Assembly (NCBI GenBank): GCA_028683635.1
Contig: JAQUHL010000106.1
Span: 1-6,868 of the forward strand
Source: Candidatus Cloacimonadota bacterium
GTDB lineage: Bacteria > Cloacimonadota > Cloacimonadia > Cloacimonadales > Cloacimonadaceae
Length of the DNA: 6,868 nucleotides
Reading direction: 5' to 3'
The notes below the pieces were generated by a model, which searched no databases, had not been told where the DNA came from, and saw nothing but the letters and a program-made list of their open reading frames with translations. Position numbers and translations under genes: made by a program. Below, piece by piece: positions 6,189 to 6,868 of the stretch; position 1 is the first letter of the stretch; the number at the start of each line of letters is the position of its first letter.

Positions 6189-6207
6189 GGGATCTTCTAC
6201 AAATCCC
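6189..6207 (-). terminator. Weak hairpin over the rsmG stop codon, doubtful attenuator
   Basis: On the minus strand GGGAT (6207-6203) can pair with ATCCC (6193-6189) around a 9-nt loop containing the rsmG stop. A T5 run follows about six bases later (6182-6175 region). Five base pairs and the offset T-run make this at best a partial terminator between rsmG and parA. Confidence 0.15.
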
Positions 6208-6826
6208 TGGCGCACACGCTAATGAACCTGCGGAAGCCCAGAACTTCATCCTGGGTTTCATATTCCACTGTGAACTTCAGGTCCTTCAGATCATCGAGTT
6301 TATGCGATTTATAGAAATACATCTTTCCGTTTTTTTTCAACAGTCTTTTGCAGGGCAAATGGTAGCGGCTTTCCATCGCCACTGCTCGGCAGAGGATGTA
6401 ATCCACGCACTGCTTGCCGGAGGATGCAGCATATTCCTCCAGACGGAGAGGAAAGGTTTTCACTCCGCCCAAGCCAAGTTTGCCGATCATTTCCTCGAGA
6501 GCATAAATCTTTTTATGCGATGAATCCAGCATCAGGGCAGTGCAATCAGGTTGTGCGAGTTTCAAAGGAATGCCTGGTAACCCGCCTCCACAGCCAAAAT
6601 CGAGGAAAACCTGACCTGAGAGATTCAAACATTTGAGGATGAGTAAGCTGTCAAGAAAATGCTGTGTCCAGTATTTCTCTATCTCCATCTTGCGTGATAC
6701 CAGGTTGATGGAAAGATTTACCTCATAAAGAAGTTCTGCGTAGCGCTCAAGCGCAGGAACCAGGCTTTTCAGATCGATCCCGCCGATTCCTTCCAGGACT
6801 TTAAAGAAATAATCTTTATGGTCCAT
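6197..6826 (-). CDS. rsmG: RsmG (GidB), 16S rRNA (guanine-N7)-methyltransferase
   Basis: 209 aa, within the family range. RsmG uses S-adenosylmethionine to methylate N7 of G527 in the 530 loop of 16S rRNA; its loss gives low-level streptomycin resistance in several bacteria. Seen: NLVSRK (41-46), HFLDSLLIL (56-64), the SAM-binding motif FLDFGCGGGLPGIPL (74-88), DSSHKK (101-106), the CRAVA loop (146-150), and a C-terminal strand with GFRRFISV. ATG at 6826 has AAGGGA eight bases upstream; the gene starts just after an upstream frame's TGA, so translation is probably coupled. It ends with TAG at 6197. The rsmG-parA-parB order is a widely conserved chromosomal arrangement, commonly with mnmG or mnmE further upstream, outside this window. 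Confidence 0.94.
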   Translation of the reverse strand: MDHKDYFFKVLEGIGGIDLKSLVPALERYAELLYEVNLSINLVSRKMEIEKYWTQHFLDSLLILKCLNLSGQVFLDFGCGGGLPGIPLKLAQPDCTALMLDSSHKKIYALEEMIGKLGLGGVKTFPLRLEEYAASSGKQCVDYILCRAVAMESRYHLPCKRLLKKNGKMYFYKSHKLDDLKDLKFTVEYETQDEVLGFRRFISVCARDL

Positions 6827-6829
6827 CCA

Positions 6830-6868
6830 TCATTTCCCTTTCAGCCCTTCCCGTACCAGAGTGCGAAC
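6830..6868 (-). CDS. C-terminal tail of an unidentified upstream gene (12 codons visible)
   Basis: The minus-strand frame from the window edge reads VRTLVREGLKGK and stops with TGA at 6832-6830, three bases before the rsmG ATG. One other frame stops within a few codons. Tight stop-start spacing is typical of operon neighbours. Too little is visible to name it; mnmG or mnmE would be the usual neighbours, but these residues do not show their characteristic C-termini. Confidence 0.35.
   Translation of the reverse strand, partial: VRTLVREGLKGK

Noticed and set aside
1..6868. CRISPR array, tRNA, rRNA, insertion sequence or prophage attachment site
   Set aside because: No regularly spaced repeats, cloverleaf-like sequence, transposase motifs or terminal inverted repeats were seen on either strand.

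Overview
All recognisable genes lie on the minus strand. In transcription order (high to low coordinate) they are: the tail of an unidentified upstream gene, rsmG, parA, parB, a small Cys-rich zinc-finger-like gene, uvrA, and an AAA_14/DUF4143-type ATPase that runs off the low-coordinate edge. This is bacterial chromosomal DNA of roughly balanced GC content, with AT-rich gaps. rsmG-parA-parB is a conserved, often origin-proximal neighbourhood. Shine-Dalgarno sequences, ATG/TTG starts and the domain families are ordinary bacterial. I cannot name the species. An uncultured FCB-type lineage such as Cloacimonadota is a guess from protein flavour and the DUF4143 ATPase only.

Layout. 6830-6868 holds the last 12 codons of an upstream frame, closely coupled to rsmG. 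6197-6826 is rsmG (16S rRNA G527 methyltransferase). 5318-6088 is parA and 4459-5304 is parB, 13 nt apart with the parB ribosome site in the gap, so they are one transcript. 4231-4458 is an AT-rich gap with two overlapping promoter-like sequences and a hairpin. 3778-4230 is a confusing small locus: a DnaJ-like CxxCxGxG protein is clear at the C-terminal end, but two reading frames compete over its N-terminal half. 3642-3777 holds a good candidate uvrA promoter. 801-3641 is a full-length uvrA broken by one in-frame TAA. 710-800 is a short gap with a promoter-like sequence and a 19-bp palindrome in front of the ATPase gene at 1-709.

The most striking observation is in uvrA. The frame is intact for 946 codons, the usual length for the family, except that codon 643 is TAA. 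That codon is the serine position of the second Walker A motif (GV-stop-GSGKSS). One C-to-A change from TCA explains it. Everything downstream is still well conserved (zinc finger, ABC signature, Walker B), so this is either a very recent null mutation, a base-call error, or far less likely a read-through site. TAA is a genuine stop elsewhere in the window because parB ends with it.

rsmG, parA and parB serve ribosome modification and chromosome segregation; uvrA serves nucleotide excision repair. I see no CRISPR array, tRNA, rRNA, insertion sequence or recognisable parS site. I find no convincing new multi-gene system. The best candidates for something unusual are the uvrA stop and the overlapping frames at 4016-4230.
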